A DNA stretch of 64,000 bases from Gottfriedia acidiceleris (lineage in GTDB: Bacteria; Bacillota; Bacilli; Bacillales; Bacillaceae_G), in NCBI RefSeq assembly GCF_004138285.1, contig NZ_SCFN01000005.1:62001-126000 (forward strand). The letters run 5' to 3'. The position numbers were made by a program, and so were the translations under genes. A model generated the notes under the pieces. That model was given only the letters and a program-made list of their open reading frames with translations. It did no database searches and was not told the DNA's origin. Each line of letters opens with the position of its first letter. Within the stretch, counting starts at the first letter, position 1. Shown here piece by piece: positions 28,888-38,098 of the stretch.

Positions 28888-28914
28888 AAATATAGGGGAA
28901 GGAGTTGAATCGAA

Positions 28915-29790
28915 GTGAATAAAGCTATGTCAAATAAAAAAATAATTGCCTTGTATATTACACCAGCTCTTTTTCTGATCCTTGCTTTGATTTACGTTCC
29001 AATCGTACAAACTGGATACTTTGGCTTAATGAAATGGAATGGAATTGGGGAAAAGGAGTTCATAGGTTTAAAGAATTACTCCCACTTATTACATGATCCT
29101 CTATTCTGGAAAAGTGCTTTCCACTCCTTTTTATTAGCAATTTTTTCGGCAGTTAGTTTAATTGGTTACTTGTTCATCTCATTTATACTTGCCGGAAAAA
29201 TTAAAGGTGCAGACCTTCTTAGAAAAATATATCTTATTCCGATGCTGCTTGCTTCTGTTGCAATTGCCCAGCTTTGGCTTAAAATTTATCACCCTACTAA
29301 CGGTATTCTAAATAGCTTACTTGTTTCTCTAGGAGTTAATAATCCACCGGCCTGGTTAGCAGAAACAAACTTAGCATTATATGCGATTATTATTCCAATT
29401 ATTTGGCAGTACGCCGGTTTTTATATTCTGATTTACTATGCAGCTCTTAAAAATATTCCAGACTCTCTTATCGAGGCTGCAAGAATTGACGGGGCAACAC
29501 CAATTCAAATCGCACTAAAAATAAAATTACCATTAATCATGAATGTTGTGAAAGTAACGATTGTTCTTGCCGTCGTTGGATCACTTAAATATTTTGACTT
29601 AATTTATGTTATGACAGGTGGGGGCCCTAATGGTTCAAGTGAAGTAATGGCTTCCTATATGTACCAGAAAGCATTCAAAGGTTTTGACTTTGGATATGCA
29701 AGTGCAATTGGATTTTTCTTATTAGTTATTTGTTTAGTAGTTACTTGGATTATTCGTAAGTTTACTGAAGCAAATAATGACATTTACTAA
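28915..29790 (+). CDS. ABC sugar permease, MalF-like
   Basis: A 291-residue membrane subunit with six hydrophobic segments and the EAA loop LIEAARIDGATPIQIALKIKLP. GTG 28915 follows GGAAGGAG with a 10-nt spacer. It is 18 bp upstream of its partner permease. No ATPase gene is present in the operon, so a shared MsmX-like ATPase is again expected. Confidence 0.9.
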   Translation: MNKAMSNKKIIALYITPALFLILALIYVPIVQTGYFGLMKWNGIGEKEFIGLKNYSHLLHDPLFWKSAFHSFLLAIFSAVSLIGYLFISFILAGKIKGADLLRKIYLIPMLLASVAIAQLWLKIYHPTNGILNSLLVSLGVNNPPAWLAETNLALYAIIIPIIWQYAGFYILIYYAALKNIPDSLIEAARIDGATPIQIALKIKLPLIMNVVKVTIVLAVVGSLKYFDLIYVMTGGGPNGSSEVMASYMYQKAFKGFDFGYASAIGFFLLVICLVVTWIIRKFTEANNDIY

Positions 29791-29808
29791 AAGAAAGGGG
29801 GATTTTAG

Positions 29809-30708
29809 GTGGATACGGTAAGGGCTACAGGATCTCAAGCCATTGTAACTGAAAAGAAAACTGACCGTAGCAAAAATAGTATTTTTAGTAAAATTGCTTA
29901 CGGGTTTATGTATCTTTTCCTTATAATCGTAGCGATTTTTCAAATATTTCCGATCATATGGCTATTTCTTTTTTCATTAAAAAATAACCAAGAAGTTTTC
30001 AATATGTCACCTTTTTCTTTACCTGAAAGCCCAAAGTGGGAAAATTATACGAAAGTTTGGACTGAGGGAAACATTAGTCAGTATTTCTTTAACAGTGTAA
30101 CTTATACAATTGCTGCCGTTATTTTAACGGTTGTATTAGCAAGTATGGTAACCTTCGCAATTACAAGAATGAATTGGAAAGCAAGTAAATGGGTATTGGG
30201 ATTATTTATGGTTGGTTTAATGATTCCAGTCCATTCAACACTGATTCCTTTATTTAATACTTTTACAAAAATCAATTTAATTGATAATCCACTCTCGGTA
30301 ATCCTTACGTACACAGCTTTTAACTTGCCAATTACGATTATGATTTTAATTGGTTTTTATGAAGCTCTTCCAAGAGAGGTAGAAGAAGCAGCGATTATGG
30401 ATGGGGCATCAATTAACCATATCTTTTTTAAGATTACTTTACCAATGACATCACCAGTAATTGCTACAGCAGCAATTATTAATATGATTTACAACTGGAA
30501 TGAGTTTGTCTTCGTTAATACATTTATTAGTTCAGATCAATTTAAAACACTCACAGTTGGTATTCAAAACTTTATTGGGCAGTACACGACTGATTGGGGA
30601 GCAATTGGAGCTACGTTAGTAATTAGTATTCTACCAATCCTAATTGCCTTCCTTATATTAAGTAATCGAATTGTAGAAGGAATAGCTTCTGGGTCAGTAA
30701 AAGGTTAA
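29809..30708 (+). CDS. ABC sugar permease, MalG-like
   Basis: A 299-residue second membrane subunit, with a cytoplasmic N-terminus of about 30 polar residues, six membrane helices and the EAA loop EVEEAAIMDGASINHIFFKITLP. GTG 29809 follows AGAAAGGGGG. It completes the membrane part of the importer that starts at 27523. Confidence 0.9.
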   Translation: MDTVRATGSQAIVTEKKTDRSKNSIFSKIAYGFMYLFLIIVAIFQIFPIIWLFLFSLKNNQEVFNMSPFSLPESPKWENYTKVWTEGNISQYFFNSVTYTIAAVILTVVLASMVTFAITRMNWKASKWVLGLFMVGLMIPVHSTLIPLFNTFTKINLIDNPLSVILTYTAFNLPITIMILIGFYEALPREVEEAAIMDGASINHIFFKITLPMTSPVIATAAIINMIYNWNEFVFVNTFISSDQFKTLTVGIQNFIGQYTTDWGAIGATLVISILPILIAFLILSNRIVEGIASGSVKG

Positions 30709-30754
30709 TTACATTAGATAAAGCTATAGATGATTCGTAAAGGAAGGTGATTAA

Positions 30755-31390
30755 ATGATACTCGGAAAAACAATGGGGAAATTGTTTACGCTATGTGAGT
30801 GGGTTATGAAATTAGCATATGTCAATCTACTATGGTTCCTCTTTACAATTGCAGGACTAGTCATATTTGGTTTTTTCCCTGCTACGGTAGCCCTTTTTAC
30901 AATTGTTCGTAAATGGATAGTAAAAGAAACGGATCTTCCGATTTGGAGAACATTTCTAACTGTCTTCCTGAAGGAATTTAAAAGTTCTAACAAACTTGGT
31001 TTGGTATTCATTTTTAGTGGAATCTTCCTAGCGTTTGATGTATTTTACATTCGAACGATTGAAGGGGTGTTCCAATTTATATTAATCATCCCTTTATTAA
31101 TCATTGCGGCAGTTTATTTAATGGTTTTCCTTTATATTTTCCCACTATATGTACATTACGATTTTAAACTAAAAGACTATTTAAAAAATGCATTCTTTTT
31201 AAGTGTTTTTCATTTTCACATTACTTTACTAATGCTTGTTAGTCTAATCGCTATACTATTTTTGTTGCTGTATCAGCCAGGACTAATTCCATTCTTTAGT
31301 GCCGTATCAATTGCTTGGATTTTCATGTTCTGTGGTATGTATAGCTTTAATCGAATAGACCAAAGACAAGGTAAGATTAGTAAAGTCTAA
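30755..31390 (+). CDS. YesL-like DUF624 membrane protein
   Basis: A 211-residue protein with about five hydrophobic segments, matching the DUF624/YesL family (LCEWVMKLAYVNLLWFLFTIAGLVIFGFFPATVALFTIVRKW). YesL-like genes often accompany YesM/YesN-regulated sugar ABC operons, but the family has no established biochemical function. It might assist the importer or the sensor. It follows GGAAGGTG and sits between the permease and the epimerase genes. Confidence 0.82.
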   Translation: MILGKTMGKLFTLCEWVMKLAYVNLLWFLFTIAGLVIFGFFPATVALFTIVRKWIVKETDLPIWRTFLTVFLKEFKSSNKLGLVFIFSGIFLAFDVFYIRTIEGVFQFILIIPLLIIAAVYLMVFLYIFPLYVHYDFKLKDYLKNAFFLSVFHFHITLLMLVSLIAILFLLLYQPGLIPFFSAVSIAWIFMFCGMYSFNRIDQRQGKISKV

Positions 31391-31422
31391 ATGTAGAAAT
31401 TATGACAGAACGGGGAATCTAG

Positions 31423-32394
31423 ATGAATACTTATGCCGAGGAAATCTCTTTTTTAGATAAACCAGCGATTAAAGCAGGTAATAGTGAATTGGAGATTATC
31501 ATTATTCCTGGATGGGGATCAAACTTGATTTCCATGGTTCATAAAAAATCAAATACTGAGCTTTTAAGAGTCCCTAACTCAACCGAGGAGTATTTGAATA
31601 ATCCAGTTCTTTACGGTACTCCAATCCTGTTCCCTCCAAATCGAATCGATCAAGGTAAGTTTAGATTTGGTAAAAAGACGTATCAATTTGATATTAATGA
31701 AATGGACAAGCAGAATCACATTCATGGTTTTGTTCACACAAGGGAGTGGAATATCTCGAGTGTAGAAGTTAATGAGCAAACAGTGAAAATTATTACTGAG
31801 TTTGATTCAAGTAAGCACGAAGATGTCATTGCTCAATTTCCGCATCATTTTGTGATAAGGATGAGCTTTATTCTGAATGATAATTTATTCGCTAAAAAAG
31901 CAGAAATTATTAATAAAAGTAATGAAGTTTTACCGTTTGGCTTTGGATATCATACTAGTTTCATATTCCCAGAAGAAACTTCAATCTTCAAGCTTCCAGT
32001 CGATAAACGCTGGAAACTAAATAATCGACTTTTACCAACAGGGGAATTAGAAGATATTGAGTACAAGGATGAGTTGAGTGAAGGAATGAGCTTGTACGGG
32101 CTAGTGTTAGATGATGTTTTTCTATCTAACCCCAATAACAGTGGCCTACAGACGGCACAAATAACGAACAAATCAACAGGAATTGAGATTAATTATACCG
32201 TTGATCAAAGTTTTAAGCATTGGGTTGTTTATAACAAAGATGGGAGAAGCGGCTTTTTATGCCCAGAGCCCTACACGTGGGTAACAAACGCTCCCAATCT
32301 TGAAGTAAATAGAGAATTGACTGGCTTACAAGGAATTGAGCCAGATGATATGAAAGTATTGCGCACATGGATTGTCATTTCAAATAAGTCATAA
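31423..32394 (+). CDS. Aldose 1-epimerase family protein
   Basis: A 323-residue galactose-mutarotase-like beta-sandwich protein. The substrate-site region NHIHGFVHTREWNI and GFGYHTSFIFP give the expected histidines, and the catalytic glutamate is likely in GFLCPEPYTW. It should interconvert the anomers of xylose or a related aldose released by the xylosidase before isomerisation. It lies 34 bp upstream of xylA, with a weak ribosome site (CGGGG). Confidence 0.85.
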   Translation: MNTYAEEISFLDKPAIKAGNSELEIIIIPGWGSNLISMVHKKSNTELLRVPNSTEEYLNNPVLYGTPILFPPNRIDQGKFRFGKKTYQFDINEMDKQNHIHGFVHTREWNISSVEVNEQTVKIITEFDSSKHEDVIAQFPHHFVIRMSFILNDNLFAKKAEIINKSNEVLPFGFGYHTSFIFPEETSIFKLPVDKRWKLNNRLLPTGELEDIEYKDELSEGMSLYGLVLDDVFLSNPNNSGLQTAQITNKSTGIEINYTVDQSFKHWVVYNKDGRSGFLCPEPYTWVTNAPNLEVNRELTGLQGIEPDDMKVLRTWIVISNKS

Positions 32395-32427
32395 AACTTA
32401 AAACTACTATTTTAGGAGGAATTAAAC

Positions 32428-33762
32428 ATGAGTTACTTTACTAATATTAACAAAATTAAATTCGAAGGTCCTAAATCTAAAAATCTATTTTCATTTAAAT
32501 ATTATGATCCTCAAAGAATAATTAATGGCCAAAAAATGGAGGATTTACTTCGTTTTTCAGTTGCTTACTGGCATACATTTACTGCAGATGGTTCAGATCC
32601 ATTTGGAGCAGGTACAATGCAACGTCCTTGGAACCATTTAACGGGAATGGATCTTGCTAAAGCACGTGTAGAAGCATCATTTGAGTTTTATGAAAAGTTA
32701 GATGTTCCTTTCTTCTGTTTCCATGATTCAGATGTTGCCCCTGAAGGAAATACATTAGGTGAAACTTATAAAAACTTAGATGTCATTGTAGAGATGATAA
32801 AAGAATATATGAAAACAAGTAAAACAAAATTGCTTTGGAATACGGCAAATATGTTTACTCATCCTCGCTATGTAAATGGAGCCGCTACTTCTAATAACGC
32901 GGACGTATTTGCATATTCAGCTGCAAAAGTAAAAAAAGGATTAGAAATTGCAAAAGAGCTTGGTGCAATTAACTATGTATTCTGGGGTGGGCGCGAAGGT
33001 TATGACACGCTTATGAATACAGATATGAAGCTTGAGCAAGACAACCTTGCGCGTTTCTTCCATATGGCTGTAGATTACGCAAAAGAAATCGGATTCGATG
33101 GTCAGTTCCTAATCGAACCAAAACCAAAAGAACCAACGAAGCATCAATATGACTTTGATGTGGCAACTGGACTAGCTTTCTTACAAGCTAATGGTTTAGA
33201 GAAACAGTTTAAATTCAATATTGAAGCAAATCATGCAACACTTGCTGGTCATACATTTGAGCATGAATTACGCGTTGCTCGAATTAATGGAATGCTTGGT
33301 TCAGTTGATGCAAACCAAGGTGATAAGTTAATTGGTTGGGATACAGATGAGTTCCCTACAGATCTTTACTCTACTACATTAGCAATGTATGAAATCTTAA
33401 AAAATGGTGGCTTAGGAAAAGGCGGCCTGAACTTTGATGCAAAAGTAAGAAGAGGATCATTTGATGTAGAAGATTTATTCCATGCACATATAGCTGGAAT
33501 GGATAGCTTTGCAATTGGCACATTAGTAGCTAATAAACTAATTGAAGATAAAGTATTTGAAAGCTTCATTGAAGATCGTTATAGCAGCTTTACTTATGGT
33601 ATTGGTAAAGAAATCGTAGAGAATAAAGCAAGTTTCCATACGCTTGAAGCATATGCGTTAAATTTAGGTGATATCCAAAATAAATCTGGTCGTGAAGAAC
33701 GTCTTAAATCAGTGCTAAACCAATATTTATTAGAAGCGATATCTGAATTCGCAACAGTTTAA
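32428..33762 (+). CDS. xylA: Xylose isomerase
   Basis: A 444-residue metal-dependent TIM-barrel enzyme converting D-xylose to D-xylulose. Its length and motifs match the longer class II xylose isomerases: [14 protein letters not shown] with the catalytic His, [34 protein letters not shown] and [19 protein letters not shown] with metal-binding acids. The ATG follows TTAGGAGGAA. It is followed by a strong hairpin and then xylB. Confidence 0.96.
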   Translation: MSYFTNINKIKFEGPKSKNLFSFKYYDPQRIINGQKMEDLLRFSVAYWHTFTADGSDPFGAGTMQRPWNHLTGMDLAKARVEASFEFYEKLDVPFFCFHDSDVAPEGNTLGETYKNLDVIVEMIKEYMKTSKTKLLWNTANMFTHPRYVNGAATSNNADVFAYSAAKVKKGLEIAKELGAINYVFWGGREGYDTLMNTDMKLEQDNLARFFHMAVDYAKEIGFDGQFLIEPKPKEPTKHQYDFDVATGLAFLQANGLEKQFKFNIEANHATLAGHTFEHELRVARINGMLGSVDANQGDKLIGWDTDEFPTDLYSTTLAMYEILKNGGLGKGGLNFDAKVRRGSFDVEDLFHAHIAGMDSFAIGTLVANKLIEDKVFESFIEDRYSSFTYGIGKEIVENKASFHTLEAYALNLGDIQNKSGREERLKSVLNQYLLEAISEFATV

Positions 33763-33777
33763 AAATCTTTTGACCAT

Positions 33778-33815
33778 AAAATGTGCTGGAAAATTCATGA
33801 TTTCCAGCACATTTT
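33778..33815 (+). terminator. Strong hairpin between xylA and xylB
   Basis: AAATGTGCTGGAAA pairs perfectly with TTTCCAGCACATTT over an 8-nt loop, then TTCTC. It has the form of an intrinsic terminator inside the operon and should make xylB less expressed than xylA. Confidence 0.85.
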
Positions 33816-33856
33816 TCTCATACGATACGATCAAAAACAATAAAAGGATGATTGTT

Positions 33857-35356
33857 ATGAAATATGTAGTAGGTATTGATTTAGGTACAAGTGCCGTAAA
33901 AATTTTATTAGTTAACCAGTCTGGAGAGGTATGCCAAGAAGTATCTCGTGCCTATCCATTAATACAAGAGAAATCCGGGTATAGTGAACAAAATCCAGAG
34001 GAATGGGTTGAAAAAACAATCGATGGACTTGCCGAACTAGTTAGAGACTTTAATGGTCATCCGAATGATATACAAGGGATTAGCTTCTCAGGTCAGATGC
34101 ATGGTCTAGTGCTATTGAATAAAGAAAATGAGAGCCTTCGTAATGCAATTTTATGGAATGACACAAGAACGACTAAGCAATGTGAAAAGATCAATGAAAT
34201 AGTAGGCAAAGAACATTTACTTGAAATAACGAAAAATCCAGCACTTGAAGGATTTACTTTACCAAAGCTTTTATGGGTAAAGGAATTTGAACCGGAGATC
34301 TATCAACAGGCAGCAGTATTTTTGTTACCTAAAGACTATCTTCGTTTTCGTCTGACTGGAGAAATTCATACTGAATACTCGGATGCTGCTGGAACATTAC
34401 TTTTAAACGTAAAAGATAAGCAGTGGAGTGAAGAATTATGTACTAAATTCGATATTCCTTTACATCTTTGTCCACCAATTGTCGAGTCTCATGATTGTGT
34501 TGGAACAATTACAAAAGAGGTTTCTAATTCGACAGGACTTAGTCGTGCAGTGAAAGTATTTGCAGGCGGGGCTGATAATGCATGTGGCGCAATTGGCTCA
34601 GGTATTTTAAAAGAAGGCAATACGCTATGTAGTATTGGTACCTCAGGAGTCGTCCTTTCTTATGAAGAACATGGAGAACACGACTTCAAAGGTAAAGTTC
34701 ATTATTTTAACCATAGTAAAGAAGATTCTTTCTATTCTATGGGTGTAACGCTAGCCGCAGGATTTTCATTAAGCTGGTTTAAAGATACTTTTGCTGAGAG
34801 TGTGAATTTCGAGCAACTATTAGAGGATGTTGATAACGTTTCAATTGGATCAAATGGTTTAATGTTTACTCCGTATTTGGTTGGTGAAAGAACGCCACAT
34901 GCGGATTCAGTTATTAGAGGATGTTTTATCGGGATGGATGCAGCACATAAGAGAAGTGACTTTGCAAGGGCCGTCATGGAAGGTATTACTTTTTCATTGA
35001 ACGAGTCAATTGAAATTTTCCGAAATAACGGTAAAAAGATTGATTCGATTATTTCAATTGGTGGAGGTGCAAAAAATCCTACATGGCTTCAAATGCAAGC
35101 AGATATTTTTAATGCGACAATTATTAAGCTTTCAAGCGAGCAAGGTCCTGGGATGGGTGCGGCGATGCTTGCTGCTTATGGATGTAGTTGGTTTGATTCT
35201 TTAGAAGCTTGTGCAGAAGAGTTCATAAAGCCAATCACTTCATATAAACCAGTTAGTGAAAACGTTAAAAAGTATGAGAAGCTTTATTCAATTTATAAGC
35301 AAGTTTATTCCAGCACGAAGGAACTAAATAGAATGTTATCTGAATTTAGAAAGTAG
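33857..35356 (+). CDS. xylB: Xylulokinase
   Basis: A 499-residue FGGY-family kinase that phosphorylates D-xylulose to xylulose-5-P for the pentose phosphate pathway. Motifs are VGIDLGTSAVKILLV at the start, SFSGQMHGLVLL, the FGGY region and the C-terminal ISIGGGAKNPTWLQMQADIFN. ATG 33857 is chosen: AAAAGGA lies 9 nt upstream, and the longer frame from 33770 would translate through the intercistronic hairpin. The length equals that of B. subtilis XylB. Confidence 0.95.
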   Translation: MKYVVGIDLGTSAVKILLVNQSGEVCQEVSRAYPLIQEKSGYSEQNPEEWVEKTIDGLAELVRDFNGHPNDIQGISFSGQMHGLVLLNKENESLRNAILWNDTRTTKQCEKINEIVGKEHLLEITKNPALEGFTLPKLLWVKEFEPEIYQQAAVFLLPKDYLRFRLTGEIHTEYSDAAGTLLLNVKDKQWSEELCTKFDIPLHLCPPIVESHDCVGTITKEVSNSTGLSRAVKVFAGGADNACGAIGSGILKEGNTLCSIGTSGVVLSYEEHGEHDFKGKVHYFNHSKEDSFYSMGVTLAAGFSLSWFKDTFAESVNFEQLLEDVDNVSIGSNGLMFTPYLVGERTPHADSVIRGCFIGMDAAHKRSDFARAVMEGITFSLNESIEIFRNNGKKIDSIISIGGGAKNPTWLQMQADIFNATIIKLSSEQGPGMGAAMLAAYGCSWFDSLEACAEEFIKPITSYKPVSENVKKYEKLYSIYKQVYSSTKELNRMLSEFRK

Positions 35357-35395
35357 CATAAAACGCTATAAATAGCACTAGAGGAGGAGTTTTAC

Positions 35396-36379
35396 TTGAA
35401 TTATCGAGAACTTGGTAATACAGGTTTAATGATTAGTGAGGTGAGTTTTGGAACTTGGGCAATTGGTGGAGCATGGGGAAAAACAGATGATACTGAAGCT
35501 TTAAAGTCCTTACAACACGCAATCGATCAAGGTGTAAATTTTTTTGATACTGCAGATGTTTATGGTGATGGTCATAGCGAAGAACTATTGGCTAAAGCTA
35601 CAAAAGGACTTGAAGACAAGATTTATATTGGAACAAAGTTTTGCCGAAAAGGTGATATCCTTTCACCGGAAAATTACTCATATGAAGCGGTTAAGTCTTA
35701 TTGCGAGGATAGCCTAAAACGCTTAAATCGAGATGTGATTGATTTATATCAAGTACATTGCCCAGCAACTGAAATTTTAAAGGATGGACAAGTCTTTGAT
35801 GTACTTGACCGTTTAAAAAGTGAAGGGAAAATCCGCCATTACGGGGTTAGCGTTGAAACGGTTGAAGAAGGAATGATTTGTTTAGAAAACCCAAATGTGA
35901 AAAGCTTACAGGTTATCTTTAATATTTTTAGACAAAAGCCATTAGAAGTATTACTTCCCGAGGCTTATAAGCGTGGGGTTGGAGTTCTTGTAAGGCTACC
36001 GCTAGCCAGTGGACTCTTGTCTGGAAAGTATAAGGCTGATCATATTTTTGAAGAAGATGATCATCGAAACTTTAATGAAAATGGAGCGGCTTTTAATATC
36101 GGAGAAACATTTGCAGGCTTAGGCTTTAAAAAAGGAGTAGAATTGGCAAATCGAATTAACTGGATTGCTGAAGGAAGATCATCAATGGCAAGTGCGGCAC
36201 TTAGATGGATTTTAGATCAAAAGGAAATTACATGTGTAATTCCTGGATTTAGAAACCAAGGCCAAGTGAATGCCAATTTAGAAGCAATGAATATACAATC
36301 TTTTTCGAAAGCTGAATTAGATCAATTAGAGCTATTCTATCAAAAGAATGTTTCTGACTTTATCAAAGGTGCTTACTAA
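35396..36379 (+). CDS. Aldo/keto reductase
   Basis: A 327-residue NADPH-dependent TIM-barrel reductase with the complete catalytic tetrad Asp51, Tyr56, Lys81 and His121 (NFFDTADVYGDGHS, YIGTKF, YQVHC). TTG 35396 follows GAGGAGGAG. Its position between xylB and the xylosidase gene suggests that it reduces an aldose or side-product of xylan breakdown. The family is broad and the substrate is not predictable. Confidence 0.87.
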   Translation: MNYRELGNTGLMISEVSFGTWAIGGAWGKTDDTEALKSLQHAIDQGVNFFDTADVYGDGHSEELLAKATKGLEDKIYIGTKFCRKGDILSPENYSYEAVKSYCEDSLKRLNRDVIDLYQVHCPATEILKDGQVFDVLDRLKSEGKIRHYGVSVETVEEGMICLENPNVKSLQVIFNIFRQKPLEVLLPEAYKRGVGVLVRLPLASGLLSGKYKADHIFEEDDHRNFNENGAAFNIGETFAGLGFKKGVELANRINWIAEGRSSMASAALRWILDQKEITCVIPGFRNQGQVNANLEAMNIQSFSKAELDQLELFYQKNVSDFIKGAY

Positions 36380-36409
36380 AAAGTAATGTATTGAAAAAGT
36401 AATGTATTG
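36378..36409 (+). repeat. 16-bp tandem duplication after the aldo/keto reductase stop
   Basis: AAAAAGTAATGTATTG occurs twice head to tail, starting within the stop codon. It looks like a recent slippage duplication with no obvious function. Confidence 0.8.
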
Positions 36410-36440
36410 GACTATATAGATGCATATGGAGGAGTTTAAA

Positions 36441-38045
36441 ATGGCTAAAATTAGTAATCCAATTTTACCGGGATTTAATCCGGATCCAAGTATTTGCCGA
36501 GTAGGGGAAGATTATTACATTGCAGTTTCAACTTTTGAATGGTTTCCAGGAGTAGGAATCTATCACTCAAAGGATTTAAAGAATTGGCACTTAGCATCAA
36601 GACCTTTGAATCGTTTAAGCCAATTAAACATGACAGGTAATCCAGATTCGGGTGGAATTTGGGCTCCAGCGTTATCTTATCGTGACGGACAGTTTTGGTT
36701 AATTTACACTGATGTAAAGGTAGTTGAAGGTCAATGGAAAGATTGTCATAACTACCTCGCAACATGTGAAACGATTGACGGAGAATGGTCAGATCCAATT
36801 TACTTAAATAGTACTGGATTTGATCCGTCGCTATTCCATGATGAGGATGGAAAAAAATATTTAGTTAATATGGTTTGGGATCATCGCGTAGGAAATCATC
36901 ATTTTTATGGCATTTCATTACAAGAATACAGTGTAGAAGAACAGAAACTGATCGGAAAAGCAGAGGTTATCTTTAAAGGAACTGATATTAAACTGACGGA
37001 AGCACCACATTTATATAAAATGAATGATTACTATTACTTATTAACGGCAGAAGGTGGTACGAAATATGATCACCAAGCTACAATTGCTAGGTCAAAACAG
37101 TTAAAGGGTCCATATGAAGTACACCCAGAAAATCCGTTAATTTCGTCGTTCCATGCGCCAAGAATTCCACTTCAAAAAGCAGGACATGCATCAATTGTTC
37201 AAACGCATACAGATGAATGGTTCCTAGTACATTTAACAGGACGACCATTACCAAGAGAAGGTCAACCGTTGTTAGATCCAAGAGGTTTCTGTCCTTTAGG
37301 AAGAGAAACTGCTATTCAAAGGCTTGAGTGGAAAAATGATTGGCCGTATGTTGTAGGAGGGAATAGTCCTTCACTTGAAATAGAGGGTCCAAAAATAGAA
37401 GAAGTAAAATGGGAAATTGATTACCCTGCGATGGATGACTTTAACTCAGAAATCTTAAACCCTCATTTTCAAAACTTGAGAATTCCATTAGGAGAGAATA
37501 TCGTTTCACTAAAAGACAATCCAGGGCATCTACGTCTTTACGGAAGAGAATCCCTAACATCTAAGTTTACTCAGTCATTTATAGCAAGACGTTGGCAACA
37601 TTTTAACTTTACTGCAGAAACAAAAGTAGCATTTAATCCAAATACATTCCATCAATCAGCTGGTTTAGTAAATTATTACAACACTCAAAACTGGACTTCA
37701 TGTCAAATAACTTGGAATGAAGAAAAGGGTAGAATTCTTGAATTAGTAACATGTGATAATTTTAAGTTCGATCAACCTCTTCAAGGCAACGAAATTATCA
37801 TTCCAGAACATGTTGAATATGTGTATCTTCGAGTAGATGTGAAAACGAATGTTTACGAGTATTCTTACTCATTTGATGGAAAGGAATGGACAGCAATACC
37901 TGTAGCACTTTATTCATATAAACTGTCTGATGATTATATTCAAGGCGGTGGATTCTTTACAGGTGCATTCGTTGGAATGCAATGTCAGGATACGACTGGC
38001 CAAGGGCTTCATGCGGACTTTGATTATTTTATTTACAAAAACTAA
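36441..38045 (+). CDS. xynB: GH43 beta-xylosidase
   Basis: A 534-residue cytoplasmic glycoside hydrolase that releases xylose from imported xylo-oligosaccharides. It lacks a signal peptide. The five-bladed propeller carries the catalytic base Asp15 (GFNPDPS), the pKa-tuning Asp in [12 protein letters not shown] near 128 and the general acid Glu in [10 protein letters not shown] near 187. A C-terminal beta-sandwich follows from about residue 335. ATG 36441 is used because GGAGGAG is 7 nt upstream. Length matches B. subtilis XynB (533). Last gene of the xylose/xylan operon. Confidence 0.93.
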   Translation: MAKISNPILPGFNPDPSICRVGEDYYIAVSTFEWFPGVGIYHSKDLKNWHLASRPLNRLSQLNMTGNPDSGGIWAPALSYRDGQFWLIYTDVKVVEGQWKDCHNYLATCETIDGEWSDPIYLNSTGFDPSLFHDEDGKKYLVNMVWDHRVGNHHFYGISLQEYSVEEQKLIGKAEVIFKGTDIKLTEAPHLYKMNDYYYLLTAEGGTKYDHQATIARSKQLKGPYEVHPENPLISSFHAPRIPLQKAGHASIVQTHTDEWFLVHLTGRPLPREGQPLLDPRGFCPLGRETAIQRLEWKNDWPYVVGGNSPSLEIEGPKIEEVKWEIDYPAMDDFNSEILNPHFQNLRIPLGENIVSLKDNPGHLRLYGRESLTSKFTQSFIARRWQHFNFTAETKVAFNPNTFHQSAGLVNYYNTQNWTSCQITWNEEKGRILELVTCDNFKFDQPLQGNEIIIPEHVEYVYLRVDVKTNVYEYSYSFDGKEWTAIPVALYSYKLSDDYIQGGGFFTGAFVGMQCQDTTGQGLHADFDYFIYKN

Positions 38046-38081
38046 TAAAAAAGTTCAACCAATTTTGGTTGAACTTTTTTA
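38046..38081 (+). terminator. Terminator of the xylose/xylan operon
   Basis: AAAAAAGTTCAACCA and TGGTTGAACTTTTTT form a perfect stem with a very short loop. The A run before it makes it usable by the convergent efflux gene as well. Confidence 0.92.
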
Positions 38082-38098
38082 GTCTGAGACTTACTTTA

